Below are positions 8,019 to 16,412 of a stretch of DNA of 64,000 nt, in pieces (position 1 is the first letter of the stretch; each line of letters begins with the position of its first letter). The translations under genes were made by a program, and so were the position numbers. Origin of the DNA: Dyella subtropica (GTDB taxonomy: Bacteria; Pseudomonadota; Gammaproteobacteria; Xanthomonadales; Rhodanobacteraceae); contig NZ_JAPDPD010000014.1 in assembly GCF_026283965.1 (NCBI RefSeq), forward strand, positions 1 through 64,000, written 5' to 3'. Under the pieces are notes generated by a model. The model saw only the letters and a list, made by a program, of their open reading frames with translations, ran no database searches and had not been told where the DNA came from.

Positions 8019-8591
8019 ATGACTATGCCTACGGCGCAGGACCTGCTGGATTTCTGGTTCGATTCCGCCCATGAGGTGCGCTGGTTCGACCGTGATGATG
8101 CTTTCGATGCCCGGATACGCGAACGCTTCGGCGTACTGCATGCCAAAGCCGCGCGCGGCGAACTCGCCGCGTGGGCGGAAACGCCTGACAGCTGGCTGGC
8201 ACTGCTGATCCTGCTGGACCAGTTCAGTCGCAATCTGTATCGCGATGATTCACGGGCATTCGCCTGCGATCTGCAAGCGCAGACACTGGCCCTTGCCGGC
8301 ATTGTGCGCGGCCATGACACGGCGTTGCCGTTGCTCCGCCGGAGCTTTGCTTACTTGCCGCTGGAACATGCCGAGGATGCCGCCCTACAGCAACGCTCTG
8401 TCGACCTGTTTGGCGGTTTATGCACGCAGGCGCCGAACGACGAGCGTTATGCGGACTACCTTGGCTATGCGCGCCGCCATCAGGCGGTGATCGATCGTTT
8501 CGGGCGCTTCCCCCATCGCAATGCCATCCTCGGTCGGCGCTCAACGCCGGCCGAGGAAAGCTACCTCGCCGAACCCGGTGCAGGTTTCTAG
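8019..8591 (+). CDS. DUF924 family protein
   Basis: A 190-residue protein with the DUF924 signature: DLLDFWF near the start, WLALLILLDQFSRNLYRDD in the middle, FAYLPLEHAEDAALQQRSV, and the C-terminal FGRFPHRNAILGRRSTPAE. The fold is TPR-like and the function is unknown. Its length is normal for the family. It starts 3 bases after the preceding stop. Confidence 0.9.
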   Translation: MTMPTAQDLLDFWFDSAHEVRWFDRDDAFDARIRERFGVLHAKAARGELAAWAETPDSWLALLILLDQFSRNLYRDDSRAFACDLQAQTLALAGIVRGHDTALPLLRRSFAYLPLEHAEDAALQQRSVDLFGGLCTQAPNDERYADYLGYARRHQAVIDRFGRFPHRNAILGRRSTPAEESYLAEPGAGF

Positions 8592-8622
8592 TCTTACTCA
8601 TCTCGAGGAAAGGAGATCCGTC

Positions 8623-8895
8623 ATGCGTCGCTATTTGCTGATTCCGCTGTTGCTGATCAGCCTTGCCGCCGATGCCACGAGCACATTGCGCGTTGGCAGC
8701 CAAGTATTGACCGTGGGAGACAGCGCCCTGCGCGCGATACAGCTGTTGGGCGAGCCCGAATTCAAAGAGCCGGTGGAGAACGACGAAGGCGCTTATCTCG
8801 GCGAGCGCTGGCAGTACCAGCGCGACAACGGCCGAATCACCATGATCACCATCATCTACGGCAAGGTCAGCCTGATAGAAGACCGCTCGCGCTGA
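8623..8895 (+). CDS. DUF2845 exported protein (paralogue 1)
   Basis: A 90-residue protein with a short signal peptide (MRRYLLIPLLLISLAADA). The mature domain STLRVGSQVLTVGDSALRAI, then LLGEP, ERWQYQRDNGR and IIYGKVSLIE, is DUF2845; the fold is like small outer-membrane assembly (BamE/SmpA-like) domains. AAAGGAGA at 8609-8616 lies before the ATG. A paralogue follows at 9007. Confidence 0.85.
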   Translation: MRRYLLIPLLLISLAADATSTLRVGSQVLTVGDSALRAIQLLGEPEFKEPVENDEGAYLGERWQYQRDNGRITMITIIYGKVSLIEDRSR

Positions 8896-9006
8896 CACGA
8901 ACAACTCGGCAAGTCCTACAACCTCGGCTGGTGTGGCGCGGATGCCGCCCTGATTCTGGCGCGGCTATGGTTTCCCGACACGTGCCGTTGCCGTGGCTGA
9001 CTGGGA

Positions 9007-9321
9007 ATGTTTATGCGCCGGATTTTCTTGTTGGTGTTGTTGGCGTGGGCATGGGATGCCCGCGCCTCCGACACGCTGCGGGTCGGCAACAAGGTGCTGA
9101 CCACCGGCGATAGCGCCGCACGGGTGGTTGAGCTGCTCGGTAAACCCACGCATAAGGCGCGTGGGAACAAGGCCGGCAGTGGCAAGTCCAGCAGCGCCAA
9201 GCACAAAGGGAAGAAGCCCGAGGCGAAGGGGGGCGAGCGGTGGCAATACCGGCGCGGCAGTCGTACCACCACGATCACCATGGTGGACGGCAAGGTGGCT
9301 CATATCGATGAGCGGGGGTAG
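9007..9321 (+). CDS. DUF2845 exported protein (paralogue 2)
   Basis: A 104-residue paralogue of the 8623-8895 product: SDTLRVGNKVLTTGDSAARV, then LLGKP, ERWQYRRGSR and MVDGKVAHID align throughout. It differs by a Lys/Gly/Ser-rich insertion (about residues 50-75) between the two halves of the domain. An ATG at 9013 is an equally good start. The tandem pair suggests local duplication. Confidence 0.8.
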   Translation: MFMRRIFLLVLLAWAWDARASDTLRVGNKVLTTGDSAARVVELLGKPTHKARGNKAGSGKSSSAKHKGKKPEAKGGERWQYRRGSRTTTITMVDGKVAHIDERG

Positions 9322-9384
9322 TGCACGTGGCGGTGGCGTCGAGCGTCATGCGATAAAGGCGGCGATCCAAGGGGAGGCCGTTCT

Positions 9385-10608
9385 ATGTCGCAGTATTCGT
9401 CCACGCAAGGTCCATCGGCTGGCAGCCTGCTAAGGGCCCGAGTCGAGGGTGGACACGGCAAGGTCACCAATATCGAGTTGTTCTTCGATTTGGTCTTTGT
9501 CTACGCGATCACGCAGCTCTCGCACACGTTGTTGCAGGCATTGAATCTGGTAGGCGCCGTCCACGTACTGCTGTTGTTTCTGGCCGTTTGGTGGGTATGG
9601 GTGTTCACCGGTTGGATCACCAATTGGCTGGACCCCGAGCGCCTTGCCGTCCGCGTGATGTTGTTGGCACTCACCTTCGCCGGCCTGCTGTTGTCGACCT
9701 CGTTGCCCGACGCGTTCGGCGAGCATGGCCTGCTGTTCGCAGGTGCGTTTGTGGCCATGCAGGTGGGCCGGACGTTGTTCATGCTGTGGGCGATGGGTCG
9801 GGACGCGCCTGCGGCGAACCGGCGCAACATCATCCGCATTGCCGTGTGGCTGTCTTGCTCTGGCGTGTTCTGGCTGATCGGCGGATCATTGGGAGGCGAA
9901 ATCAGGTTCGCCTTCTGGGTGGTGGCGCTGACCATCGAATACCTTGGCCCCGCTGCGTATTTCTACGTGCCGGGCCTAGGCCGTTCGAGTACTGCCGAGT
10001 GGGACGTGGAGGGTGGTCACCTGGCTGAACGTTTCAGCCTGTTCGTGATCATCGCGCTGGGCGAATCGGTGGTGGTGACCGGTTCCAGCTTCGCCCAGAC
10101 GGCGCGGCAAGCCGATACGATCTTCGCTTTCGCCGTCGCCTTTCTCGGTTGCGTGGCGATGTGGTGGATCTACTTCGACCTCGCTGCCGACCGCGCCAGT
10201 CACGCGATCCGCCACTCCTCCGATCCGGGGCGCACGGCGCGGCTCGGCTATACCTATCTGCATTTGTTGATCGTGGCTGGCATTGTGGTGAGTGCCGTGG
10301 GTGATGAGTTGAGCCTCAGCCAGCCGCATGCGCGCTGCGATATCGCCAGCGTGGCGGTGCTGATCGGTGGTCCTGCGCTCTATTTGTTGGGCAATGCGCT
10401 GTTCAAGATGACCGTCAACCAGATCAGCTTTCCGCTGTCGCACCTAGTCGGACTGGGCCTGCTGGTGCTTCTGGTGGCACCCGCCTTTCTGCTGTCGGTG
10501 CTGTGGCTGTCGGCGCTGACCACCGCGGTGCTGATTCTGGTGGCGGCATGGGAAACGCTGTCGTTGCGCTCGGTGCGTCGCATGTTGAGCGAAGAGGCGA
10601 GTCACTGA
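9385..10608 (+). CDS. LtrA-family (low temperature requirement) membrane protein
   Basis: A 407-residue polytopic membrane protein. The N-terminus HGKVTNIELFFDLVFVYAITQLSHTL is the hallmark of the LtrA family, named for a Listeria locus needed for growth in the cold; the biochemical role is unknown. About ten membrane helices follow, with ERFSLFVIIALGESVVVTG in the middle, also conserved. The last 94 bases of the gene are the start of a 318-bp tandem duplication, so a second copy of the C-terminus lies downstream. Confidence 0.9.
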   Translation: MSQYSSTQGPSAGSLLRARVEGGHGKVTNIELFFDLVFVYAITQLSHTLLQALNLVGAVHVLLLFLAVWWVWVFTGWITNWLDPERLAVRVMLLALTFAGLLLSTSLPDAFGEHGLLFAGAFVAMQVGRTLFMLWAMGRDAPAANRRNIIRIAVWLSCSGVFWLIGGSLGGEIRFAFWVVALTIEYLGPAAYFYVPGLGRSSTAEWDVEGGHLAERFSLFVIIALGESVVVTGSSFAQTARQADTIFAFAVAFLGCVAMWWIYFDLAADRASHAIRHSSDPGRTARLGYTYLHLLIVAGIVVSAVGDELSLSQPHARCDIASVAVLIGGPALYLLGNALFKMTVNQISFPLSHLVGLGLLVLLVAPAFLLSVLWLSALTTAVLILVAAWETLSLRSVRRMLSEEASH

Positions 10609-11150
10609 TTTGGTTTTGCTCCCTCTCCCCCGTTTACCGATTTGTGCACGGGGGAGAGGATTGAGGTGAGGGTCGGGTGCTCGCGATAACCTCTCACCGT
10701 CGTCACCCCGGCGTAGGCCGGGGTCCAGTGGCATTGCCGTTTGATGTTCGCGTTGTCGCAACCTGGTTCGCCTGCGGCGGGCTTTCGAACCGCTGCCGCG
10801 GTCCGAGTCACTTTTCTCTGCTTGCCCAGAGAGCTGACCACCGCGGTGCTGATTCTGGTGGCGGCATGGGAAACGCTGTCGTTGCGCTCGGTGCGTCGCA
10901 TGTTGAGCGAAGAGGCGAGTCACTGATTTGGTTTTGCTCCCTCTCCCCCGTTTACCGATTTGTGCACGGGGGAGAGGATTGAGGTGAGGGTCGGGTGCTC
11001 GCGATAACCTCTCACCGTCGTCACCCCGGCGTAGGCCGGGGTCCAGTGGCATTGCCGTTTGATGTTCGCGTTGTCGCAACCTGGTTCGCCTGCGGCGGGC
11101 TTTCGAACCGCTGCCGCGGTCCGAGTCACTTTTCTCTGCTTGCCCAGAGA
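10515..11150. repeat. 318-bp perfect tandem duplication spanning the 3' end of the LtrA gene
   Basis: Bases 10515-10832 and 10833-11150 appear identical by eye. Each unit holds the last 31 codons plus stop of the LtrA-type gene, then a dispersed repeat: a hairpin around CCCCCGTTTACC...CGGGGGAG, a palindrome CCCCGGC-GTAG-GCCGGGG and a final ACTTTTCTCTG...CAGAG. Only the first copy of the coding part is joined to the gene. The stretch 10609-11215 holds no gene of its own. The dispersed part recurs at 36710-36936 and 43541-43676. Confidence 0.95.
10833..10926 (+). pseudogene. Duplicated C-terminal fragment of the LtrA-type gene
   Basis: The second copy of the last 31 codons and stop of the 9385-10608 gene. 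It has no start or signal of its own and is a by-product of the tandem duplication. A frame through it opens upstream at 10741, but that part reads through the repeat. Confidence 0.85.
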
Positions 11151-11215
11151 AAAGTAAGGCGGACTCTGGATACAAGTGCAACACCCCGATGGAAACCCCA
11201 AGAGCAAAACGGGGG

Positions 11216-12223
11216 CTAAGCTTGTTGGAGAGATGCGAGCAAACGTTCGGACGTCCATTTGACTGGTGAGGTTTCTGCTTCGCGTATCAGGGCGATGATG
11301 CGTTCGTTGACTGGGGCGCGTCTGCCGAGGCGAGTAGCCAGTTCCACGATTTCGCCATGCAGGGCGTCGACTTCAGTGCGCCGGCCCGCCTGCAGGTCTT
11401 CCCAGGTCGAGGAGCGCGCCAGGGGATCGATCGCCAGCATGCGCGGTGCAATGCGCGTGAACAGCGCATCCGGTAGTTCCAATACCCGTGGCAGCCAACT
11501 TGCGGGTAGTGGTGTCAGTCGCGCCAGCGGCAGGCCGGCAGCGGCAAAAACTGACAGGGCTTCGCGCTGGGCCAAGGCCAGGCAGCGTCGCCAACCGCGT
11601 TCAGCCAGTTGCTGCCGCAGTGGCACGTTGGATAGGGCGTTGATGGCGTTGTTGAGATTGAACAGCAGCTTGGCGCGTTGGACGGCCGGCATGTCCTGTC
11701 GTTGCTGCAAGGGAAGTCCCGCTGCCTCAAAGACAGGAAGAAAACGCGCGAGCGCCGGGTGTTCTTCGACCATCAGCTCGCCGCTCGAACCTTGATGAAA
11801 CACGCCGGGCGACTGCTGTAGCACGTTGAACGGCACCATGCCTGCGAGCACGGTGCGGCCGGGCAGGGTGTTGCGCAGGATTTCGGCGTTGCGCAGGCCG
11901 TTCTGGAAGCTGATGACCAGTGCGTCTGGCGGCAACACATCGGCCAGTTCGCGGCCCGCTTGCGCGGTATCGGCCGATTTCACCGTGACCAGCACCAGCG
12001 ATGCGACGGCCGCCTGCGGCTCTGTTTGGATGTCCAAAGATGTGCCTGAAATGACCCGATGGAAGCCTTGTAGGTCGCTCAGGGTCAGACCGCGCTCACG
12101 CAGCACATGGGCCATGCGCGCACGGCCGATCAGGCGTACGGCGATCTGATCATGCAGTCGCCCGCCGAGATAGCAGCCGACACTACCAGCGCCATAGACG
12201 ACGATAGCTGGGCGATCGCTCAT
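11216..12223 (-). CDS. panE: 2-dehydropantoate 2-reductase (ketopantoate reductase)
   Basis: A 335-residue NADPH-dependent reductase that would make pantoate for coenzyme A synthesis. The nucleotide-binding loop VVYGAGSVGCYLGGRL is at the N-terminus. VKSADT and SFQNGLRNAEIL follow in the Rossmann domain, and the helical C-terminal domain has KLLFNLNNAINAL (catalytic Lys and Asn) and STWEDLQAGRRTEVDALHG (the Ser and Glu of the family). Its ATG overlaps the stop of the upstream FAD-dehydrogenase gene by 4 bases (ATGA). PanE-family enzymes with other 2-oxoacid substrates exist, so the substrate is probable, not proven. Confidence 0.88.
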   Translation of the reverse strand: MSDRPAIVVYGAGSVGCYLGGRLHDQIAVRLIGRARMAHVLRERGLTLSDLQGFHRVISGTSLDIQTEPQAAVASLVLVTVKSADTAQAGRELADVLPPDALVISFQNGLRNAEILRNTLPGRTVLAGMVPFNVLQQSPGVFHQGSSGELMVEEHPALARFLPVFEAAGLPLQQRQDMPAVQRAKLLFNLNNAINALSNVPLRQQLAERGWRRCLALAQREALSVFAAAGLPLARLTPLPASWLPRVLELPDALFTRIAPRMLAIDPLARSSTWEDLQAGRRTEVDALHGEIVELATRLGRRAPVNERIIALIREAETSPVKWTSERLLASLQQA

Positions 12224-13878
12224 GCGACGGCCGCCGCGGCGGCACGTCCGGCGACGCGTCCGGAGAAAAGACAGCCACCGAGAAAGCTGCCCTCAAGCGC
12301 GCGATAGCCATGCAGGCCACCACCGCCAAAGCCGGCCGCCTCGCCGGCTGCGTACAGGCCCGGCAGCGGCTGGCCATTGTGGCCGAGCACGCGCGCCTGC
12401 AGGTCGGTCTCAAGTCCCCCCAGCGTTTTGCGGGTGAGGATGTTGAGCCGCACAGCGATCAGCGGTCCATTCGCCGGATCGAGCAACCGATGCGGTTTCG
12501 CCACGCGCACCAGCTTGTCGCCGCGGTAACGGCGCGCATTGTGGATGGCCATCACCTGGCCGTCTTTGGCGTAGGGGTTGTCGAACTGCAAGTCGCGCGC
12601 CTCGATCTCGCGGCGGACCAGCGCTGCGTCGAGCAGGCCGTTGCCGGCCAGCGCATTCATGCCGGCGACCAATTCCTCCAGCGTGTCTCGCACGATGAAG
12701 TCGCGGCCATGCTGTTTGAATGCCTCCACCGGCGCAGGCGCACCCTTGCCGACGGCGCGCTTCGCCACCTGGCGCCAGCTCTTGTTGGTGAGGTCGGGAT
12801 TTTGTTCGGAACCCGATAACGCGAACTCACGCCGGATGATCTGCTGGTCGAGGATGAACCAGCTGTAGTCGTAGCTGGTGCCGCGCAAGTATTCCAGCGT
12901 GCCCAACGTGTCGAAGCCTGGCCACAGCGGGCCCGGCAGTCGCTTGCCCGTGGCGTCGAACCATAGCGAAGAAGGGCCGGGCAAAATGCGGATCGCATGC
13001 ATCGGCCAGATGGGGTTCCAGTTCTCGATGCCCTCGACGTAGTGCCACATGCGATCGCGATTGATCAGCCGCGCGCCGGCTGTCTCGCTGATCCCGAGCA
13101 TACGGCCATCCACATGAGCGGGCACGCCGCTGAGCATGTGAGTCGGCGGCTCGCCAAGACGCTGCGGCCAGTTTTGGCGCACCAGTTCATGATTGGCACC
13201 GATACCGCCGGAGGCGACGATCACGGCCTGCGCACGATGTTCGAAGTGGCCGATCGCATCGCGCGAACTCGGCTTGCCGCGCTCCATCGCATCATCGGCC
13301 AGTACGCTGCCGCGCGCACCGACGACGGTGCCGTTCTCGACGATCAGTTCATCCACGCGATGACGGAAGCCGAATTGCAGCAGGCCTTTCGTTTGCGCCT
13401 CGCGAGCGCGCCGCACGAACGGTTCGATCACACCCGGCCCGGTGCCCCAGGTGACATGAAAACGCGGTACCGAATTGCCATGACCATAAGCGCCGTGCCC
13501 GCCACGTTCGGCCCAACCCACCACCGGAAACCAGCGCATGCCCATCGCATGCAGCCACGGACGTTTCTCGCCAGCGGCGAAATCCACATAGGCTTCGGCC
13601 CAGCGGCGCGGCCAGTGATCCTCCGGCCGGTCGAACGCTGCGGTGCCCATCCAGTCGGCTAGGGCGAGCGCGTGCGAGTCACGCACACCCATGCGCCGTT
13701 GTTCCGGTGAGTTGACGAAGAACAGGCCGCCGAAGGACCAGAACGCCTGGCCACCCAGGCTCTGTTCCGGCTCCTGATCCAGCACCAGCACCCGCTTGCC
13801 AGCGTCGGTCAGCTCGGTGGCGGCCACCAGGCCAGCCAGGCCAGCGCCGATCACGATCACATCGCACCTGTCCCGCAT
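12220..13878 (-). CDS. FAD-binding dehydrogenase (fumarate reductase/ketosteroid dehydrogenase-like flavoprotein)
   Basis: A 552-residue flavoprotein. The dinucleotide loop DVIVIGAGLAGLVAATELT is at the N-terminus, followed by LDQEPEQSLGGQAFWSFGG, and a second FAD contact GEAAGFGGGGLHGYRALEG at the C-terminus. This is the FAD_binding_2 layout shared by fumarate reductase and 3-ketosteroid-1-dehydrogenase. The ATG at 13878 (MRDRCDV) is chosen because it precedes the Rossmann strand directly; the frame is open to 13911. Translational coupling to panE is suggested by the ATGA overlap. Confidence 0.82.
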   Translation of the reverse strand: MRDRCDVIVIGAGLAGLVAATELTDAGKRVLVLDQEPEQSLGGQAFWSFGGLFFVNSPEQRRMGVRDSHALALADWMGTAAFDRPEDHWPRRWAEAYVDFAAGEKRPWLHAMGMRWFPVVGWAERGGHGAYGHGNSVPRFHVTWGTGPGVIEPFVRRAREAQTKGLLQFGFRHRVDELIVENGTVVGARGSVLADDAMERGKPSSRDAIGHFEHRAQAVIVASGGIGANHELVRQNWPQRLGEPPTHMLSGVPAHVDGRMLGISETAGARLINRDRMWHYVEGIENWNPIWPMHAIRILPGPSSLWFDATGKRLPGPLWPGFDTLGTLEYLRGTSYDYSWFILDQQIIRREFALSGSEQNPDLTNKSWRQVAKRAVGKGAPAPVEAFKQHGRDFIVRDTLEELVAGMNALAGNGLLDAALVRREIEARDLQFDNPYAKDGQVMAIHNARRYRGDKLVRVAKPHRLLDPANGPLIAVRLNILTRKTLGGLETDLQARVLGHNGQPLPGLYAAGEAAGFGGGGLHGYRALEGSFLGGCLFSGRVAGRAAAAAVA

Positions 13879-14091
13879 GTCCCCGTTCCCCGTCGCGAAC
13901 CAAGCCCCCAACTTAGCGTGTCGCGAGATGGCTGCCTATGCGCATTGCGCCATGACGCAGCTATGACCGATGGCAGGGCATGACGCCTGGCCCATGTTCG
14001 GCTACTAGCCGCGGCGCATCGTGCCATCACGAGCCGAGGGACGAGCGGCCGGCCATGCAGAGACCGCAAACAGGCTCTAAGGGAGGCACTT

Positions 14092-14913
14092 ATGCGTACG
14101 ACGTTTACTGCCATCACGCTGGCGCTCGGCTTGGTGCTTGGTGCGCCGGCTCAGGCGCGCGAGATTCACATCAATCATCCGGCCTGCGGTTACGACACGC
14201 CTTACAACCTGCAGGTCGATGACTCGGGCATCCGCTTCGATCGCGAAAGCGGTATGCCGGGCAAGGTATTCATGCACGATGGCTTTGTGCGTGTGGATGG
14301 CCGTGATCTAGCCGTCTCCGCCGACGATGCCGTCCGCCTGCGTCAGTATGAAACCAGCGTGCGCGCGCTGCTGCCGGAAGTGGCTGGCGTCGCGCGCGAC
14401 GGCGTGGATATCGGCTTCACCGCGATGCGCGCGGTGATGATGACCTTCGCCGAAAACGAGAGCGAACGCCGCCAGATGGTGGGGCGCCTGGACGAGCGGC
14501 GCGCCCAGGCGCTGGCGCAGATCGATGGCTCGCTCGGCCATGGCGTGTGGAAGCACGACGCGATCAGCGACGTCGTGGCTGACAGCATCCAGGACTCCGT
14601 GTCCGAACTGGTCAGCAAGGTCACGGCCGGCGCGGTGAAAGCGGCGTTGAGTGGCGATCAGAGCAAGGTGGCTGCCTTGCAGGCGCGCGCCGATACGCTG
14701 GACAAGACCATCGATAAAGAAGTCAACGCACGCGCCGACAAGCTTGAGGTGCGCGCACGCGCGTTATGCCCTCGCTTACAGGCGCTGGAGCAATTGCAAC
14801 AGCAGTTCCAGTTCCGCCTTGCCGACGGCTCGCGCTTGGAGCTGATGACACACGACAAGGACGAGCAGAAGAAGGCAACAACCGGTAAGGAACCCAAAGT
14901 CGCGCTGCGCTGA
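14092..14913 (+). CDS. DUF2884 (YggN-like) exported protein, second paralogue
   Basis: A 273-residue protein with a signal peptide ending in APAQA-RE. The first Cys (HPACGYD), the strand with MHDGFVRVDGRDL, the helix VRALLPEVAGVARDGVDI and the late Cys (RALCPRLQALEQL) match the order in the 6705-7457 protein. The C-terminus is longer and Lys-rich. An intrinsic terminator follows. Function unknown, as for YggN. Confidence 0.82.
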   Translation: MRTTFTAITLALGLVLGAPAQAREIHINHPACGYDTPYNLQVDDSGIRFDRESGMPGKVFMHDGFVRVDGRDLAVSADDAVRLRQYETSVRALLPEVAGVARDGVDIGFTAMRAVMMTFAENESERRQMVGRLDERRAQALAQIDGSLGHGVWKHDAISDVVADSIQDSVSELVSKVTAGAVKAALSGDQSKVAALQARADTLDKTIDKEVNARADKLEVRARALCPRLQALEQLQQQFQFRLADGSRLELMTHDKDEQKKATTGKEPKVALR

Positions 14914-14958
14914 GCGGCTTTCCAGGGCCCCAGTTTCTCCCTCGTGGTTGGCCCTGAT

Positions 14959-14991
14959 GCCGCGCCCCTTCCCCGGGGCGCGGCTTTTTTT
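14959..14991 (+). terminator. Intrinsic terminator
   Basis: A perfect 10-bp stem (GCCGCGCCCC at 14959-14968 with 14975-14984) and a 6-base loop, followed by seven T residues. It lies 45 bases after the DUF2884 stop. Confidence 0.9.
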
Positions 14992-15001
14992 ATCCTGTAC
15001 C

Positions 15002-15321
15002 AGGGATGCTCTGATCTATTCCGCGTACCCGGCATGACGTCCAGAAGGCCCGCAGGCTGCGCCGCGCGGCCAGTCTGCCCGGCGTCGCGCAACACAACCT
15101 GCGGGCCTTCTGGACGTCACCCCATCATTCAATTCAACACGTTGGGGCCGCTCTGTATGCACGCAGCGCTTCGCCCCAGCGTCTCGACAGACGGCCAGTC
15201 TGCCTTCCTCGCTCCTCAGAGCCGAGTCCATCCATGGACTCTCCCCGCGTGCGCCGCTGCGGCAAACCGCTGCGCGCATACAGGGCGGTGACGGGTACGC
15301 GGAATAGATCAGAGCATCCCT
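15002..15321. repeat. Nested-palindrome element, copy 2 (complete)
   Basis: A 320-bp element bounded by a perfect 30-bp terminal inverted repeat (15002-15031 with 15292-15321). Inside are two stem modules. Module A has arms 15036-15056 and 15098-15118 (21 bp, perfect) around a GCCGCGCGGC...GTCGCGCAACAC core. Module B has arms 15153-15168 and 15268-15283 (16 bp, one mismatch) around a core that contains CAGAC/GTCTG and a GAGTCCA...TGGACTC hairpin (15224-15241). No protein is encoded. It accounts for most of 14992-15391. Confidence 0.85.
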
Positions 15322-15391
15322 AGTCCTACAGAACCTTGATGGCTCGCCTGCTAGGCTTCGCGCCTCGTTTCACAGGTTTGGGTTCTGATCC

Positions 15392-16216
15392 ATGCACGAT
15401 TTACTCGCGCGTCTGCATCTGTCCGAAGACGTCATTCAACTCATCACCAATCTCGTCAGTGCGCTGCTGATCCTGCTGGTAGGCATCTGGCTGGCGGCGC
15501 GCGCGGCCAATATCGCGCAGCGCGCCATGCGGCGCGCCAATCTCGATTCCACGCTGAGCGGTTTCCTGCGCAACCTGATCAACGGCGTGCTGATCGTGTT
15601 GCTGGTGGTGATGGCGTTGCAGCAACTCGGCATTCCCTCGGCGCCGTTGATCGCCGCGCTGAGCACGGCTGGCCTGGCGATCGGCCTCGCCCTGCAAGGC
15701 TCGCTGAGCAACCTGGCCTGGGGCGTGTTGCTGATCGTGTTCCGTCCATTCCGCGTTGGCGACTTTATCCATGCCGGTGGCATCGACGGCACCGTGGAGA
15801 GTGTCAACCTGATGCACACCGTGCTGGTGCTGCCGGACAACCGCGAGGCGGTGGTGCCCAACGGCAAGATCGGGGCCGACGCCATCATCAACTTCAACCG
15901 GCGCGGCACGCGTCGCCTCGAGCTGAAGGTGGGCATCGGTTACAAGGACGACATCGGCAAGGCAATGAACGCGGTGCAGCAGCTGTTCGCCGCCGACCCG
16001 CGCATCCTGCGTGACCCCGCGCCGGGCGTGTGGACCGACAGCCTGGGCGAGAGTGCGGTGTATCTGGTGGTGCGCGCCTTCGTGCGCAGCGGCGACATCT
16101 GGGCCACACAGACCGATCTGCTGCGCGCGATCAAGGAGCGCTTCGAGGCCGAGGGCATTCGCATCCCGTTCCCGCAGCGCGAGCTGACCGTGGTGCAGGG
16201 ACGCCTGGTGGACTGA
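15392..16216 (+). CDS. Small-conductance mechanosensitive channel (MscS family)
   Basis: A 274-residue MscS-type channel. The three membrane helices lie at about 17-36, 62-80 and 87-110. The pore helix TM3 shows the Gly/Ala packing pattern ALSTAGLAIGLALQGSLSNL. The cytoplasmic beta domain begins at FRVGDFIHAGGIDGTVESV and includes VVPNGKIGADAIINF; the C-terminal alpha-beta domain ends REL. Its length is typical of E. coli MscS. It would release solutes during hypo-osmotic shock. A second, different MscS-type gene lies at 18381. Confidence 0.93.
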   Translation: MHDLLARLHLSEDVIQLITNLVSALLILLVGIWLAARAANIAQRAMRRANLDSTLSGFLRNLINGVLIVLLVVMALQQLGIPSAPLIAALSTAGLAIGLALQGSLSNLAWGVLLIVFRPFRVGDFIHAGGIDGTVESVNLMHTVLVLPDNREAVVPNGKIGADAIINFNRRGTRRLELKVGIGYKDDIGKAMNAVQQLFAADPRILRDPAPGVWTDSLGESAVYLVVRAFVRSGDIWATQTDLLRAIKERFEAEGIRIPFPQRELTVVQGRLVD

Positions 16217-16280
16217 CTGGGTCGCGCGCCTGTCATTGGTTGGGTCGACGCGAGGCGCCCTCGCTGCCTGCGCCCCTGGT

Positions 16281-16353
16281 GCATACATACGTATGCGCAT
16301 GGTACCTGCGGCCAGTGTTGAGCCAGACGAAATCGTTAATCCTTCGCTATGAT
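16281..16353 (+). promoter_or_regulatory. Possible promoter region of the pdh E2 gene
   Basis: The palindrome CATACGTATG (16286-16295), inside GCATACATACGTATGC, lies upstream of a -10-like TATGAT at 16348-16353. No good -35 box is at the right spacing. The palindrome could be an operator, for example for a PdhR-like regulator, but this is inference. Confidence 0.35.
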
Positions 16354-16412
16354 TGGGCTCTTGCGCGCCGCCATCCCCGGGCGCTGCGCCATCGCCATCC
16401 GTAGGAGAAACC

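Noticed and set aside
10741-10926. 61-codon ORF on the plus strand
   Set aside because: It is repeat sequence followed by the duplicated LtrA C-terminus; treated as a fragment.
15002-15321. Integron attC site
   Set aside because: The arms vary while paired, as in attC, but no GTTRRRY/RYYYAAC core sites and no integrase or gene cassettes are visible.
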